Positions 20,428-32,653 are shown, counted from the first letter of the stretch. The stretch is 64,000 nt of DNA from Candidatus Limosilactobacillus merdigallinarum (GCA_019114515.1 DXFH01000027.1:1-64000); one strand, 5' to 3'. Made by a program: numbers and translations. The notes: generated from the sequence alone by a model not told the origin.

Positions 20428-20660
20428 TAAAAAAAGCGGTGCAATGTGCGCCGCAAAAAAATGCCCTAATGGCATCCTAGTCCTCGATAGCGCACCGTAA
20501 ACATTTGTAGTTTACGACAGTCCGTGATCTCTTAAATCACGACCCGGTTAAACAAGCAGTGATCATGCTTGTCACCTCGGCGACCGCCCCTTTCACGATT
20601 AGTCAACGCCTGATCCTGGCTCTAAATCGCTACTTTTGTTAGTCGCGCCTCTTCGAATGG
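20428..20660 (-). promoter_or_regulatory. lysine riboswitch (L-box) upstream of lysA
   Basis: minus strand: gaagaggcgcgactaac...gtgaaaggggcggtcgccgaggtgacaag...followed by hairpins with U-tracts; upstream of lysA/dap genes. Confidence 0.93.
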
Positions 20661-20665
20661 TTTAA

Positions 20666-20694
20666 ATTATAAGCGGTCGCTTACTATTCGTCAA
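20666..20694 (-). promoter_or_regulatory. sigma-A promoter of the lysine operon
   Basis: TTGACG-17 bp-TATAAT on the minus strand just upstream of the L-box. Confidence 0.85.
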
Positions 20695-20845
20695 TGTAAT
20701 TATGATAATTCACTCATTTTTCACTAATATAACTATAATTATTTATATTTGACTAGTAAGGGTTCATGCTTGAATGGGCCTCATAATTGGTTTAGTATAC
20801 GAACACAGACTTAATAAACATCAATGCAATCCTAGGAGGAACATT

Positions 20846-21856
20846 ATGACGCAGTTGTTAAAGGTACACGGTTCACAAAATCATTTCTTCATTCTTGATC
20901 AAACATTACTTAATGAGCCATTGAAGGATAAAGAACTTAGTATGTTAGCTCAGCAGCTTTGTGCAAGCGACACTGGCATTCTAAATGGTGCTGACGGAAT
21001 CCTCGTCGTTGACCGTCCAGACCATCCTGGCCCAGCTGCGCGCATGCAAGTTATTAATGCTGACGGCAGCGAAGCTTCAATGTGCGGTAATGGTATTAGG
21101 ACAGTAGCCCGCTATGTAGCCAGCAAAACTGGCAAGAACCAATTTGCAATCCAAACAATGTGTGCTGACTTACGCGTATCTAAGCAGGATGACCTTGCCC
21201 CTAATGTCCCTGCTTTTGCTGCAGAAATTTCTCCCGTTACGTTTAACGCCAAATCATTGCCATTTCGTCATCTTGGCAAAAAACGCATCGTCAACGACTA
21301 TGTACCCGAATTGCAACCGGGATTGCGGTTTACTTCGATTGCGGTCCCGAATCCACATTTAATCAGTTTTGTCGATAAAGAAACGATTAAGGGAAACGTT
21401 CTTGGTCAACTAGGGAGTTACCTTAATGGCCACAACCCTTACTTTACTGACGGCGTTAACGTTAGCTTTGCTGCCATCCTCGGTCAGAATAAACTTTTCG
21501 TTAGCACCTTTGAGCGGGGCGTTGGCTTTACCAATGCCTGTGGCACTGGGATGTCCGCAACTTCTCTCGCCTTTTGCCTCACCCATCCTGATCAAGGACA
21601 GTTAGATCATAAGATCGATGTCTATAACCCTGGTGGCAAAGTCCAGGTAATTGTCCACTTTGACCGACCGAATTATTGGATGGAACTGATTGGTAACGCA
21701 ACTGTCACCGATAAGATCGAGGTAGCTGAAAAAAATTTGCACCAAGCAAATGTTACCAACGACCAAGTACAAATTGAACACACCGATGAACAGGAAGCCT
21801 ATCACAATTACATTCAAAGTATTTCTCATCCTATCGATGTCAATGTCAAAGACTAA
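20846..21856 (+). CDS. dapF: diaminopimelate epimerase
   Basis: MTQLLKVHGSQNHFFILD, SEASMCGNGIRTVARY, TNACGTGMSATS; ATG at 20846 after aggagga. Confidence 0.94.
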   Translation: MTQLLKVHGSQNHFFILDQTLLNEPLKDKELSMLAQQLCASDTGILNGADGILVVDRPDHPGPAARMQVINADGSEASMCGNGIRTVARYVASKTGKNQFAIQTMCADLRVSKQDDLAPNVPAFAAEISPVTFNAKSLPFRHLGKKRIVNDYVPELQPGLRFTSIAVPNPHLISFVDKETIKGNVLGQLGSYLNGHNPYFTDGVNVSFAAILGQNKLFVSTFERGVGFTNACGTGMSATSLAFCLTHPDQGQLDHKIDVYNPGGKVQVIVHFDRPNYWMELIGNATVTDKIEVAEKNLHQANVTNDQVQIEHTDEQEAYHNYIQSISHPIDVNVKD

Positions 21857-21882
21857 ATAAAATCAGTGACGATTTCATAGAA

Positions 21883-21919
21883 CAAAAAAACAGCAGGACT
21901 TCAATCCTGCTGTTTTTTT
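21883..21919 (+). terminator. intrinsic terminator after dapF
   Basis: AAAAACAGCAGGActtcaaTCCTGCTGTTTTTTT. Confidence 0.85.
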
Positions 21920-22014
21920 GTCAATCGCCACGTGACCTAATTCTTATTAGCATCTTCTGCACGATCCTTCCTACTGCCTTGGTAGCCAACGTTATTGTGG
22001 CCCAAGCACTGCTC

Positions 22015-23436
22015 CTATTTCCAACCTGTTAAGTCTTCTACAACAGCACGGGCCTCAGGGGTTACGTCAGCCATTGAGCCACCGTCATGAACCCGCTTGA
22101 TTTCGTTCATCAAAATGGTGTGCGTATGTTTGTTAAGGTTCAACTTCCAAACCAAAATTAAGCCTACCGTAGCCATGAAGCAGACGCCAATAATGGCACG
22201 TACAGCACTGGTTGGCTGAACTTTCGCACTCTTAACAAAGCCAAAGTGGTTAAGAACCATGCCCATCACAAAGACGTCGCACGCTTGCATCAGCCGGCCG
22301 CACAGGGTCATCGCTGCGGAGTAAACACCTTCCCGCCGCCGATTAGCAACGGCTTCATCCACATCGGGAATAAATGGGTAAATAGCCCATGGTGTGTAGT
22401 AAACACCGCCAATAAAAGTAGAGATAAAGACGGCTACGAAAATAATTGCTGCGGTATTAGTAACATGGAACCAATACAAACAAGCATAAGCTACTACCGA
22501 TGCCATAATGACACACAAGCAGGCAGTAAATGGCCATTTAAAGCCTTTCTTGGTCATTACCACCCTGAAGACCGCCGTTGCACCTAATTGCAGGATCGCT
22601 GCCATACTATTGATTCCTGAAACCAGAGTGGCTGGCTTTTTCATAGCAAACAAAATGTAGTAAGTAAAGACTGCGGTATATAAGTCAACGGAACCCTTAC
22701 CGAACATGTAAACACCTAGTTGCCGTCTAAAAGCACGAATTCTAAGCGTCGACAGGTAGTCGATAAACAGTTTCTTAATGGCTTCCCACCAGTTATCAAT
22801 GTGTTCTACCTTAACTTCATCTGCTGATAATTCCAAGGTGTGAAAGTACACCAGCAGTTAACCAGCGCACATTACTACTGAGAGCAGGATGGCAACGACT
22901 AAGAACGAGTACGGTGAGCTCGTTCCCAAAAATGAGAATGCCAATACCGGTACAGCGGCAACGGTAAAGTTGTCAATTTTGGCAATCATTTCACCATAGC
23001 CAACCAAATAATTACGCTCCTTAAAACTCGTACTCATTTCTACTGACAAGGTCCCATATGACATTGAACACCTGGTATAGATAAGCTCAAACAAAACATA
23101 GCTAAACAAGTAGTACCAGTAGTTCATATTGGCAATCCATTGTAATGGGTACAAAAGCATTAATGGCGCTCCAATCATGATCCAAAAGCGCCGCCGACCA
23201 ATTTTGGTCACGTAGAAGTTATCGGAGACAAAAGCAATTAGTGGATTGGCAAACCCTTGCAAAATGGTTGCGATGTAAACAATCGTAGCTGCTGACTTCG
23301 CGGATAATTTGCCAAAAATCGTATAGAAGAAAAGCAACCATGCACCGGACATTGCCGAAACCGAATTACCCCTCAAGTGCCCACACCCATAGGCAATCCG
23401 GGTCCCATTAGTGATTTTATGGTCTTTTCTGGACAA
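22015..23436 (-). pseudogene. GPH/MFS glycoside-cation symporter, interrupted by an in-frame TAA
   Basis: ORFs 22858..23436 and 22015..22851 are in the same frame: ...GTG ATG TGC GCT GGT TAA CTG CTG GTG TAC TTT...; together a full-length symporter. Confidence 0.8.
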
Positions 23437-23721
23437 GAGAAACCTCCTAAAGAATCATTCTTTTATGGGAGCATTCCTATTAGCAAGCAAAAAACAACTG
23501 ACCTTGAATTGTTTAATAAACAGGATCAGTTATAAATGTAACCAGTTTCATTTATACAAGTCAATTATAGTACTATTGTCAGCAAATTTACGTAAAATTG
23601 AAGTTTATGGCAGAATATGCTGTGTTGTGTGATCATCCTAAACATTAAGTGCCGAGTTGTCGATTATTAGGAGCAAGCAATTATAGTTAACATAATCTTA
23701 ATTATGTAATAATGCTTGTAA

Positions 23722-23762
23722 ACAAAAAGTTCCTGCAACCAGTTGTTGATTGCAGGAACTTA
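23722..23762 (-). terminator. rpoD terminator
   Basis: AGTTCCTGCAAtcaacaactggTTGCAGGAACTTTTT on the minus strand. Confidence 0.8.
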
Positions 23763-23819
23763 ATCGGAAATATTTAATTAATCTAACCTATTCTTCCGTC
23801 CTTATAGATTAGGAACCAC

Positions 23820-24965
23820 CTATTCCAAGAAATCCTTCAGTTGCTTGGAACGTGATGGATGGCGCAGCTTACGTAAAGCCTTGGCTTCGATTTGCCGAAT
23901 CCGTTCACGAGTAACACCGAAGACCTTACCAACTTCTTCCAGTGTCCGCGTACGACCATCATCAAGGCCAAACCGCAGACGGAGAACATTTTCTTCCCGG
24001 TCGGTCAGCGTGTCCAACACGTTTTCCAACTGCTTCTTCATCATTTCGTAAGCAGCGTGGTCAGCCGGACTGGTAGCATCGTGATCTTCAATGAAGTCAC
24101 CCAAGTGCGAGTCATCCTCTTCACCAATTGGTGTTTCCAGAGAAACTGGCTCTTGCGCAATCTTCAGGATGTTGCGGACCTTTTTGGTAGGCATATCCAT
24201 TTCCGCACCAATTTCCTCTGGCAGTGGTTCACGACCTAAGTCTTGCAGCAGTTGCCGTTGAATCCGAATCAGTTTGTTGATCGTTTCCACCATGTGAACA
24301 GGAATCCGAATCGTCCGGGCCTGGTCAGCAATGGCACGGGTAATCGCTTGCCGAATCCACCAGGTGGCATACGTAGAGAACTTGAATCCTTTACGGTAAT
24401 CGAACTTTTCTACCGCCTTCATCAGGCCCATATTGCCTTCTTGAATAAGGTCCAGGAATTGCATCCCCCGGCCAACATAACGCTTGGCAATGGATACCAC
24501 CAGTCGTAAGTTAGCTTCGGCTAATTCTTGCTTAGCGGTTTCGTCACCCTTTTCAATCCGTAAGGCCAGTTCGACTTCCTGGTCAGCAGTTAACAGGTTA
24601 ACTCGACCAATTTCCTTCAGGTACATCCGTACGGGATCGTTGATTTTAACCCCAGTTGGTGCAGAAGTATCCCGATCCTTAATAGCCTTTTGGGAAAGCT
24701 TTTCGGTAGCTTTTAAGGCACGTGGATCAGGATCACCATTATCATCCACGACAGAGATACCGGCATCTTCGACATTTTGCATCAAGTTATCGATGCCGTC
24801 AGCGTTTAGGTCAAATGGTTCGGCAATCTGCTTGCTCAGTTCGTCATAACGGATATTTTTCTTCTTTTTATAATCACGAATTAATTTACCAACAGCCTGA
24901 TCATATTTCTTTTGATCAAAATCATCTTGGTTGGAAATTACGAGATCTTTTTTTGCTTTAGCCAT
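23820..24965 (-). CDS. rpoD: RNA polymerase primary sigma factor
   Basis: [73 protein letters not shown]. Confidence 0.99.
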   Translation of the reverse strand: MAKAKKDLVISNQDDFDQKKYDQAVGKLIRDYKKKKNIRYDELSKQIAEPFDLNADGIDNLMQNVEDAGISVVDDNGDPDPRALKATEKLSQKAIKDRDTSAPTGVKINDPVRMYLKEIGRVNLLTADQEVELALRIEKGDETAKQELAEANLRLVVSIAKRYVGRGMQFLDLIQEGNMGLMKAVEKFDYRKGFKFSTYATWWIRQAITRAIADQARTIRIPVHMVETINKLIRIQRQLLQDLGREPLPEEIGAEMDMPTKKVRNILKIAQEPVSLETPIGEEDDSHLGDFIEDHDATSPADHAAYEMMKKQLENVLDTLTDREENVLRLRFGLDDGRTRTLEEVGKVFGVTRERIRQIEAKALRKLRHPSRSKQLKDFLE

Positions 24966-24967
24966 TA

Positions 24968-26848
24968 TTAACCAATCTCCTCCGTCTTCATATTTTGTTG
25001 TTTTTGGTAGAGTTGAACCAATTCTTGCGCAATCTTAGTAGTGGCCGCTTCATCATTTACCATCGCGGCTTCGTTTAACGCAGCCTTTTTTGCCTGAATC
25101 TGTTGTTTAAGCGGCGCTTCTTGCATCACGACTGCGATACAGTCATTGACAACTTCGTCAGTAGAATCATGATCCACTTTACAATCACTGACTTCACTTA
25201 AAATTGAACGACTGCGGTCATCGGGCAACTGATCTAAAATAGCCGCAATCGATGGTTGGTCATGATTTGTCAGATACTGCCGCACAGTCTCATAAGTCTG
25301 TTGATAAGCTTCATCTGCAAACTGGAATCCAGCAAGCTGATCAAGGTGCTGGCGAACTTCTTCATCGTCCAGGTAATAAGCTAACAGACGCCGCTGTGCG
25401 CCCTCCACTTTGCTCAAAACACGCGTTTCCGCAGTACTGGTGTCTACAGGAACATGTTCACTTTCATGCGCGGTTTTACCAACTGTGGGCACCGTCTTTT
25501 GTGCTGGCTTTTTTGGTAAGGTCGCCGCAATTTGAGCTATTTGCTCTTGCAAGCTAGCAATACTTAGCCCAAACTCATCGGCCAGCTCTTTCAAGTAGAC
25601 ATTTTGCTCTACTGGCGATGAAACACCAGCAACGATTCTGAGTACCGCGTTTAAATAGCCGATCAGCTCACCTTGCTGATGTAAGTTAAGTCCCCGCCGA
25701 AGGTAATGCATCTGAAATTCAACGGGCGTTTCCGCATGACCTGCCATGTACTGCTGAAAGCTTTGAACTCCTCGTTGCTGTACATACTCATCAGGATCAA
25801 TCCCCGCGGGTAGCTGAACTACGCGTATATTCATTTGAGGAGCGTCTTGCCGGATCAACTTGATAGCTCGATCAATGGCATTTTGGCCAGCATCATCACC
25901 ATCATAGCAAATGATTACTTCATTTACGAAGCGTTGAATAACTTGCACCTGTTCATCAGTCAAGCTGGTCCCCATCGAAGCCACACCATTGTGAATTCCC
26001 GCACCATACGCGGAAATGACATCCATGAATCCTTCAAAGAGGATCAGACTACCAGCTGAACGCGCCGCCTTTTTAGCACGATGCAGGTTGAAAAGGTTCT
26101 GGCGCTTATTAAACAGCTCCGTCTCTGGACTATTTAAATACTTGGGCTCGTGATCATTCCCCTTTTTCGCTAAAATACGGCCGGAAAAGCCTACCACTTG
26201 GCCGTTACTGCCATCTAAAGGGTACATCACCCTTCCATGGAAGCGGTCATGTAAATTTCCCTCACGATCGGTCACAAACAGCCCAGATTTACGCAATAGC
26301 TGATAATCAAGTTTCTGTTGCTGACAATATTCTAAGAGAACTTCCTCATCACCGGCGGGTGCGAAACCAAGGTTAAACTCGTCGATTAATTGGCGGCTCA
26401 TACCCCGCTGTTGTAAATAATGTAAGGCACCACGCCCGGCTTCTGTAGAAACTAGAATATGATGGTAAAGTTTGGCGCTGGCAGCGTGGAGGCTAATCAA
26501 TTGGCCTACTTCAGAGGTTTGTGCATGATTATCTTCTGCACCAGGTACATATTGACGTGGCAATTGGATGTTAGCCATTTTGGCTACCTCAGCAACTGCC
26601 TCGGGGAAAGACAAATGATGCAGTTGCTGCAAAAAGCCAAAAACATTGCCACTGCGATGACAACTGAAACAATAGAAAAATTGTTTCTGTTCATTGACTG
26701 CAAATGATGGTGTGTCATCACGATGGAAAGGACAATGTCCCATCAAATTCTTACCCTGTGCTCGCAGCTGCACGTCCTGGCTGATCACATCAACAATATT
26801 GACTGAATCCCTAATCCTATCAATTAACTCGTTAGGAATTTTGGCCAT
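24968..26848 (-). CDS. dnaG: DNA primase
   Basis: [30 protein letters not shown] zinc finger; [16 protein letters not shown]. Confidence 0.98.
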   Translation of the reverse strand: MAKIPNELIDRIRDSVNIVDVISQDVQLRAQGKNLMGHCPFHRDDTPSFAVNEQKQFFYCFSCHRSGNVFGFLQQLHHLSFPEAVAEVAKMANIQLPRQYVPGAEDNHAQTSEVGQLISLHAASAKLYHHILVSTEAGRGALHYLQQRGMSRQLIDEFNLGFAPAGDEEVLLEYCQQQKLDYQLLRKSGLFVTDREGNLHDRFHGRVMYPLDGSNGQVVGFSGRILAKKGNDHEPKYLNSPETELFNKRQNLFNLHRAKKAARSAGSLILFEGFMDVISAYGAGIHNGVASMGTSLTDEQVQVIQRFVNEVIICYDGDDAGQNAIDRAIKLIRQDAPQMNIRVVQLPAGIDPDEYVQQRGVQSFQQYMAGHAETPVEFQMHYLRRGLNLHQQGELIGYLNAVLRIVAGVSSPVEQNVYLKELADEFGLSIASLQEQIAQIAATLPKKPAQKTVPTVGKTAHESEHVPVDTSTAETRVLSKVEGAQRRLLAYYLDDEEVRQHLDQLAGFQFADEAYQQTYETVRQYLTNHDQPSIAAILDQLPDDRSRSILSEVSDCKVDHDSTDEVVNDCIAVVMQEAPLKQQIQAKKAALNEAAMVNDEAATTKIAQELVQLYQKQQNMKTEEIG

Positions 26849-26991
26849 CGCTCAACCCCCTAACACTGCATAGCAACGAAAGGTCGCTTCCCAAAAATGG
26901 AATGCGACCTTAAATTGGACATACTACACCAAATTTAACTCTTTTAATTTTAACACAATTCATTTATAAAGCAATTAGCTTGCTTATAAAT

Positions 26992-29070
26992 TTACTTAAC
27001 AATTAATTGGTCCAAGTCACCAAAAATTGCGGCATCACGGGCAATAAGATGCAGCTGTGCTAAACGGTTAGCCCGAATAGCTTCATCCTTATCCATGATC
27101 ATATTTTCGTCAAAGTAAGCACTGATAGCATCCTTTAAGGAACGCAAAGCTGACAAATCTTTTTCCAGATCAGTCCGGCTGTAATGCTCATCAACACTTT
27201 GTACTTGGGCATACAGTTCCTTTTCAGACGGGTTCTGGAATAGTGACGGATCCACTTGCTTTTGGTCATCTTGACCACCCTTTTTGGCAATCCGGACTAC
27301 CCGAGTCAGCGCTTCAATATCATCCTTGAAGCTGTCATCATCCTTATGCTCATCCAGTACACGTGCGGCTTCCAGGACCGTAGCAATGGAGTCAACTGAA
27401 GTGGTCGTCACGGCATCAACAATGTCGTGACGCAAATGCTGACCATTAAAGTATTGCTTCAGACGATCAATAAAAAAGTCACGAACCTGGTCTGCATTGT
27501 GAGCATAATCAAAGTCAGCAACCACCCCTGCCTGAGCCAGCGCCTCTTTGACATCTGCTTGCATCGCCAAAATTGGCAGCTGACAATGATTATTAGCAAT
27601 CATCCGGACAATTCCGTATGCCTGACGACGCAGAGCATATGGATCATTTGAACCAGAAGGAATCATATTAACCGCAAAGAAGGAATAAATGGAATCGAGC
27701 TTATCAGCAATGGCTAAAATCGTTCCTAACTTGCTTTCTGGCAGCTCGCCTTCTGCAGAGATTGGCATGTAGTGTTCACGAATGGCTTTTGCAACATCGT
27801 CTTTTTCGCCAAATAACTTAGCATAAATTTCACCCATAATGCCTTGCAGTTCAGCAAACTCACCCACCATCTGCGTGGTAAGGTCGAATTTATAAATATG
27901 TGCAGCACGATCCAAGTCTGCCAGCTCAGCATCGCTTAATCCTAACTGCTGACCAATCAGTTTAGCAATGACCGCCGTCCGGGCCATCTTGTCATACATT
28001 GAACTGATCTTATCATGGAAGCTAACCCGCTTTAAGCGTTCAACATACTGGTCAATTGTCAGCTTTTGGTCTTCCTGGTAGAAGAACCGGGCATCTTCCA
28101 GTCGTGGTACCAGTACCCGTTCATTACCCTTGATCACATTATCGAGGTGTTCACTATTACCGTTCCGGACAGAAATGAAATGAGGCAGTAATTTACCGTC
28201 TTGGTCTCGCACACAGAAGAAACGTTGATTATCCCGCATGGAAGTGATCAGCACTGCATCTGGCAGTTGTAAGTATTTGGTATCAAATGAGCCCGCAAAA
28301 GCAGTTGGCCATTCAACTAGGTTGTTAACTTCCTCTAGCAGGTTAGCATCCTCATCAAGGACCCAATTGTGATCATCAACGATTTGCTGAATCTGTGATT
28401 TGATCAATTCTTTACGCTTAGCTTGATCAGCGATGACAAATTGCTTCTTCAATGCGTCTTCATAATCATTCGCATTTTTTAATTCCACTTCTTCACCGAG
28501 GAAGCGGTGACCACGAGAAGTCCGACCAGCGTCGACATTCAAAATACTAAATGGAACTACCTGGTCATCCAACAATGAAACCAGCCAGCGAATGGGCCGG
28601 ATAAATTCTAATTGATTAGTTCCCCACCGCATCAAAGTCGGGAAGTTCATCTTAGTGATCACATCAGGCAAGCCCTTTAAGACATCAGCAACCGGCTTAC
28701 CTGCAATATGCTTCTCAACAAAGACATATTCAGTCCCCTTAACATCTTTAAACTGAATGTCATCAACCGTGGCGCCTTGACCCTTAGTAAATCCAATAGC
28801 AGCCTTGGTCCAATTGCCATCACTGTCCTGGGCAATTTTCTTAGCAGGGCCTTTAACTGATTGGTCTACGTCTGGCTGTTGATCCGCCAAGCCAGTAACC
28901 AGTAAGGCTAAACGCCGTGGCGTAGCAAACTCCTGAATTTGATCAAAAGCAATTCGCTGGTCTTTTAAGTACTTGGCAAAGCGTTCATGCAATTGATGGA
29001 TACTTGGCGTCACTACATGTGCCGGCATTTCTTCTACGCCGACTTCCAGTAAGTATGAATGTGTCGTCAT
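26992..29070 (-). CDS. glyS: glycyl-tRNA synthetase beta subunit
   Basis: YLLEVGVEEMPAHVVTPS; downstream of glyQ with TAATG overlap. Confidence 0.98.
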   Translation of the reverse strand: MTTHSYLLEVGVEEMPAHVVTPSIHQLHERFAKYLKDQRIAFDQIQEFATPRRLALLVTGLADQQPDVDQSVKGPAKKIAQDSDGNWTKAAIGFTKGQGATVDDIQFKDVKGTEYVFVEKHIAGKPVADVLKGLPDVITKMNFPTLMRWGTNQLEFIRPIRWLVSLLDDQVVPFSILNVDAGRTSRGHRFLGEEVELKNANDYEDALKKQFVIADQAKRKELIKSQIQQIVDDHNWVLDEDANLLEEVNNLVEWPTAFAGSFDTKYLQLPDAVLITSMRDNQRFFCVRDQDGKLLPHFISVRNGNSEHLDNVIKGNERVLVPRLEDARFFYQEDQKLTIDQYVERLKRVSFHDKISSMYDKMARTAVIAKLIGQQLGLSDAELADLDRAAHIYKFDLTTQMVGEFAELQGIMGEIYAKLFGEKDDVAKAIREHYMPISAEGELPESKLGTILAIADKLDSIYSFFAVNMIPSGSNDPYALRRQAYGIVRMIANNHCQLPILAMQADVKEALAQAGVVADFDYAHNADQVRDFFIDRLKQYFNGQHLRHDIVDAVTTTSVDSIATVLEAARVLDEHKDDDSFKDDIEALTRVVRIAKKGGQDDQKQVDPSLFQNPSEKELYAQVQSVDEHYSRTDLEKDLSALRSLKDAISAYFDENMIMDKDEAIRANRLAQLHLIARDAAIFGDLDQLIVK

Positions 29071-30056
29071 TATTTGGCCTCCTTCTTAGCCTGCTTAGCT
29101 GCCCGTTTTGCAGCGCGCTGTGCGGCCTTTTCTGCCCGCTTGTTGTATTCAGCCAGTACCTTTGCACGTTGTTGGTCATCATGAATTAATGGGAAGCCCC
29201 GCTTGCGCCGTTCGTTAACAAAGGCTTTAGCAATTGACTTCGCCATGATCCGGATACGGTGCAAGTAGCCCGCACGTTCGGTAACGGACACTGCGCCCCG
29301 TGCATCCAACAGGTTGAAAGTGTGACTGCACTTCAAAACATAATCATATGCAGGGTGTACCAATCCAAGCTTGATCAAACGCTTAGCTTCCTTTTCATAA
29401 TTGTCGAATGCCTGCAGAAGCATTTCCTGGTCGCTTTCTTCAAATGAGTACCTAGAGTGCTCGTATTCCGGTTCCTTGAAGATGTCACCATAAAGCACAC
29501 CGTTGCCCCATTCCAAACCATAAACGGAGTCAACGTTTTGAATGTATTCGGCCAACCGTTCCAAACCATAAGTAATTTCAGAAGCAACGGGGTTCATTGG
29601 TAGTTCACCAACTACTTGGAAGTAGGTAAACTGGGTGATTTCCATGCCGTCTAGCCAAACTTCCCAACCAACACCGGCACATCCCATTGATGGGTTTTCC
29701 CAGTTATCTTCCACGAAACGAATATCATGTTCAAGCGGGTCAATGCCTAAGACTTTGAGACTGTTTAAATAAAGGTCTTGAATGTTATCCGGTGATGGCT
29801 TCATCAAGACTTGGAACTGGTGGTGCTGGTATAACCGGTTCGGGTTTTCACCATACCGACCATCCGCTGGCCTCCGAGAAGGCTCAACGTAGCAGACATT
29901 CCATGGTTCAGGACCGATTGCCCGTAAGAAAGTATACGGGCTCATCGTTCCGGCCCCTTTTTCGTTATCATACGACTGCATCAGCATGCACCCTTGTTTA
30001 GTCCAATACTGCTCCAGTGTAAAAATGATGTTTTGAACGGTCATTTTTTGTGCCAT
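29070..30056 (-). CDS. glyQ: glycyl-tRNA synthetase alpha subunit
   Basis: [49 protein letters not shown]; start at 30056 (MAQK) after ggaaaggag. Confidence 0.98.
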   Translation of the reverse strand: MAQKMTVQNIIFTLEQYWTKQGCMLMQSYDNEKGAGTMSPYTFLRAIGPEPWNVCYVEPSRRPADGRYGENPNRLYQHHQFQVLMKPSPDNIQDLYLNSLKVLGIDPLEHDIRFVEDNWENPSMGCAGVGWEVWLDGMEITQFTYFQVVGELPMNPVASEITYGLERLAEYIQNVDSVYGLEWGNGVLYGDIFKEPEYEHSRYSFEESDQEMLLQAFDNYEKEAKRLIKLGLVHPAYDYVLKCSHTFNLLDARGAVSVTERAGYLHRIRIMAKSIAKAFVNERRKRGFPLIHDDQQRAKVLAEYNKRAEKAAQRAAKRAAKQAKKEAK

Positions 30057-30074
30057 TCGCTTACTCCTTTCCAC

Positions 30075-30290
30075 AAAAAAAAAACTGCAATGGCTAGTTT
30101 GACCCAACCATTGCAGGGACGAATTAATTCGCGGTTCCACCCTGCTTTTCCACTCATCGTGAAACAGCTTACTTATATGCAACTGCTGAAGTGCCTGTAA
30201 ACACCACCCAGGACTTCCACTATCTCCTGGTCGCTGCAAGGTGTCGTTTTTAGCTTCGTCATCGTTGCTGATATTTCATTGAACAATTGT
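30075..30290 (-). promoter_or_regulatory. T-box leader of glyQS
   Basis: AGGGTGGAACCGCG T-box sequence on the minus strand and tgcaatgg...ccattgcag + T10 terminator; GGC (Gly) candidate specifier. Confidence 0.95.
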
Positions 30291-30330
30291 AATCATACAA
30301 CCATTGCCACAAAAGTCAATTTTGAAAGCG

Positions 30331-31113
30331 CTATTTTTTTAGTAAACTATTAAGATCCCGGTCCCAATTACTCATGGAATCAATAAAATGCTTGCTTTTT
30401 AAGGAAAGTCCTACTTGGTCATTGTAAATCTTATCCAGTGCCCAACGGAGATTCCGTTTAACTAATGGCTGTACATTTACCTGGTTTACTTTTTGCAAAT
30501 TAAGCGTCGCAAATAATTGCAGGTAAGAAACGGTTTTAGTGCCTAAATGCAAACGATGTGGATCTTTTTCAAAATGATCAGCGCATAAAAGGCCACCGTA
30601 CGCTTCAGAATAATCAAAGGGCCCGGTCTGCCGACCACATACTACGCAATGCTGCCATTGCGGAGCAACCCCGAAACGTCCTAAAAGCTGCACCTCTAAG
30701 ACATTAGTGATGATCTGGGGGTCACGACCATCATTAATCAGGGTTATTGCACGGGCAATTTGCTGGTACCAGGCGCCAATGGCCTGTCCTTCTTTAAAGG
30801 CACGGTCAACTAGATCCAAGAGGTAAGTCGCATAAGCATTCCGGCCAATATCATCACCAATTTTGCTCCACTGGTACAATTCTTTTACGGTTAGTAAGTA
30901 ACTCAAGCGCTGGTCGTCTAATATCCCCACATATTGACCATAGCTGAAGGGTAATACTGCCGCCGCCAGCTTAGAGCGATTGCGTTTGGCACCGCGTACC
31001 AGAAACATCAACGGACCCATTGAATCGGTTAGAATCTTAACGAGGAGGTCATGTTCCCGATAATCACGGCGATTCATGATAATCCCCGCAAAACTTTCAT
31101 TTACTCGACTCAC
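30331..31113 (-). CDS. recO: DNA repair protein RecO
   Basis: GIIMNRRDYREHDLLVKILTDSMG; CVVCG zinc site. Confidence 0.95.
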   Translation of the reverse strand: MSRVNESFAGIIMNRRDYREHDLLVKILTDSMGPLMFLVRGAKRNRSKLAAAVLPFSYGQYVGILDDQRLSYLLTVKELYQWSKIGDDIGRNAYATYLLDLVDRAFKEGQAIGAWYQQIARAITLINDGRDPQIITNVLEVQLLGRFGVAPQWQHCVVCGRQTGPFDYSEAYGGLLCADHFEKDPHRLHLGTKTVSYLQLFATLNLQKVNQVNVQPLVKRNLRWALDKIYNDQVGLSLKSKHFIDSMSNWDRDLNSLLKK

Positions 31114-31186
31114 GATCCTACCTCCTCCAAACCAGATCAGGTCACTAGTTTAGCCTGGAAAGCTCAACTTCCTAAGTGAATGTATG

Positions 31187-31343
31187 GGAGTGTGACAGAG
31201 GTCGTTTACGACTTCGTCTTCACACCCCCGCGAGCATAAATAGAGGTCCAGAGTTCGGCTTTTGCCGGGTTTGAGACCTCATTTGTGTACCGCGTTGTTT
31301 GCTTTTAATCTATGTAGAAGGACTTATGTCACGTCCTCTTTTT
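31187..31343. repeat. structured intergenic element with nested inverted repeats
   Basis: ggagtgtgaca...tgtcacgtcc outer stem; GAGGTC...GACCTC and GTCGTttACGAC inner hairpins; T-run on + side. Confidence 0.5.
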
Positions 31344-31347
31344 TCCA

Positions 31348-32253
31348 CTAATAATCACGTTGACGGTAACCATAGTCCTTTAACATTGAAGACTTATCGC
31401 GCCAGCTTGGCACAACCTTAACCCAAAGCTGCAGGTAGACATGATCACCTAATAGCTGTTCAATATCCTGACGTGCTAATTGACCTATTTTCTTGAGCAT
31501 TTGGCCTTTTTTGCCAATAATGATGCCCTTTTGCCCTGGCCGTTCCACAATAATATTGGCACTGATATGAATGGTATCTTCGGTTTGCCGTTTAACTTGC
31601 GTTACGTCAATTGCCACCGAATGCGGCACCTCTTGACGGGTTAGCTGAAAGATCTTTTCCCTGATTAATTCCGCAATCACAAAACGCTCGGGATGGTCAG
31701 AGACTTGATCGCTAGGATAATACTGCGGACCATGGGGCATTAGGTCAACCAACTGGCTCATTAGTTGGTTAACATTGTTACCCTGTAGAGCCGAAATTGG
31801 TACGACTGCCTTAAATGGCAAAGCATCCTTATACTGGTCAACTATATCTGGCAATTCATTTGGATGAACCGCGTCAATCTTATTAACAACTAAAAAGATG
31901 GGCTTGCTGACTTTTTTTAATCGTTCAATGATGAAATCATCACCAGGACCACGTTTTTCTGTGGCACCAACCAAGTAAAGTACAGCATCAACCTCATCAA
32001 GGGCTGACATTGTCGACTTTTCCATAAAGTCGCCCAACTTGGTCCGCGGTTTATGTACACCCGGAGTATCAATAAAGACAATCTGTGCCTGCTCAGATGT
32101 GTAGATTCCCTGAATTTTGTTCCGCGTTGTTTGGGGAACGTCACTCATAATCGCCACTTTTTGGCCCACCACATAGTTTAGCAAGGTCGATTTACCAACG
32201 TTAGGACGACCAATCAAAGCGACAAACCCTGAACGATAATTTAGATTATCCAT
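31348..32253 (-). CDS. era: GTPase Era
   Basis: [44 protein letters not shown]. Confidence 0.98.
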   Translation of the reverse strand: MDNLNYRSGFVALIGRPNVGKSTLLNYVVGQKVAIMSDVPQTTRNKIQGIYTSEQAQIVFIDTPGVHKPRTKLGDFMEKSTMSALDEVDAVLYLVGATEKRGPGDDFIIERLKKVSKPIFLVVNKIDAVHPNELPDIVDQYKDALPFKAVVPISALQGNNVNQLMSQLVDLMPHGPQYYPSDQVSDHPERFVIAELIREKIFQLTRQEVPHSVAIDVTQVKRQTEDTIHISANIIVERPGQKGIIIGKKGQMLKKIGQLARQDIEQLLGDHVYLQLWVKVVPSWRDKSSMLKDYGYRQRDY

Positions 32254-32254
32254 T

Positions 32255-32653
32255 TCAACCTCCAATTAATTTCAATAACGCCGGTCCCATCACTAAAAGA
32301 CCAATAATCACCGCAAATAGAGCCATTAACAGGACCATTCCTGCTGCCACGTCCTTTGCCTTTTTGACATTGGGATCATAATGATGGCCCACAATCAGAT
32401 CGCACATTGTCTCAACAACGGTATTTAAGAATTCAGCCGCAAAAACTGCTGTAATTGCTAAAAAATTCCATAGCCACTGTGCAGCACTTAAGTGGAGAAA
32501 ACTGCCCACAATAATCACCGCCGCTGCCCCAAAAACGTGAAAACGCATATTACGTTCCTCTTTCACAACGGTAAAAATACCGTTTAAGGCATGGCCGAGT
32601 GCCTGGATAAAGTGACGATTTTTACTTGTTTGATGTTTATCTGGGGAGACCAT
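32255..32653 (-). CDS. dgkA: diacylglycerol/undecaprenol kinase
   Basis: three-TM DgkA with [15 protein letters not shown]. Confidence 0.95.
   Translation of the reverse strand: MVSPDKHQTSKNRHFIQALGHALNGIFTVVKEERNMRFHVFGAAAVIIVGSFLHLSAAQWLWNFLAITAVFAAEFLNTVVETMCDLIVGHHYDPNVKKAKDVAAGMVLLMALFAVIIGLLVMGPALLKLIGG

Noticed and set aside
24243-24849. Plus-strand ORFs antisense to rpoD (24243..24509, 24484..24849)
   Set aside because: Shadow ORFs on the opposite strand of a highly conserved gene; no RBS or domain evidence.
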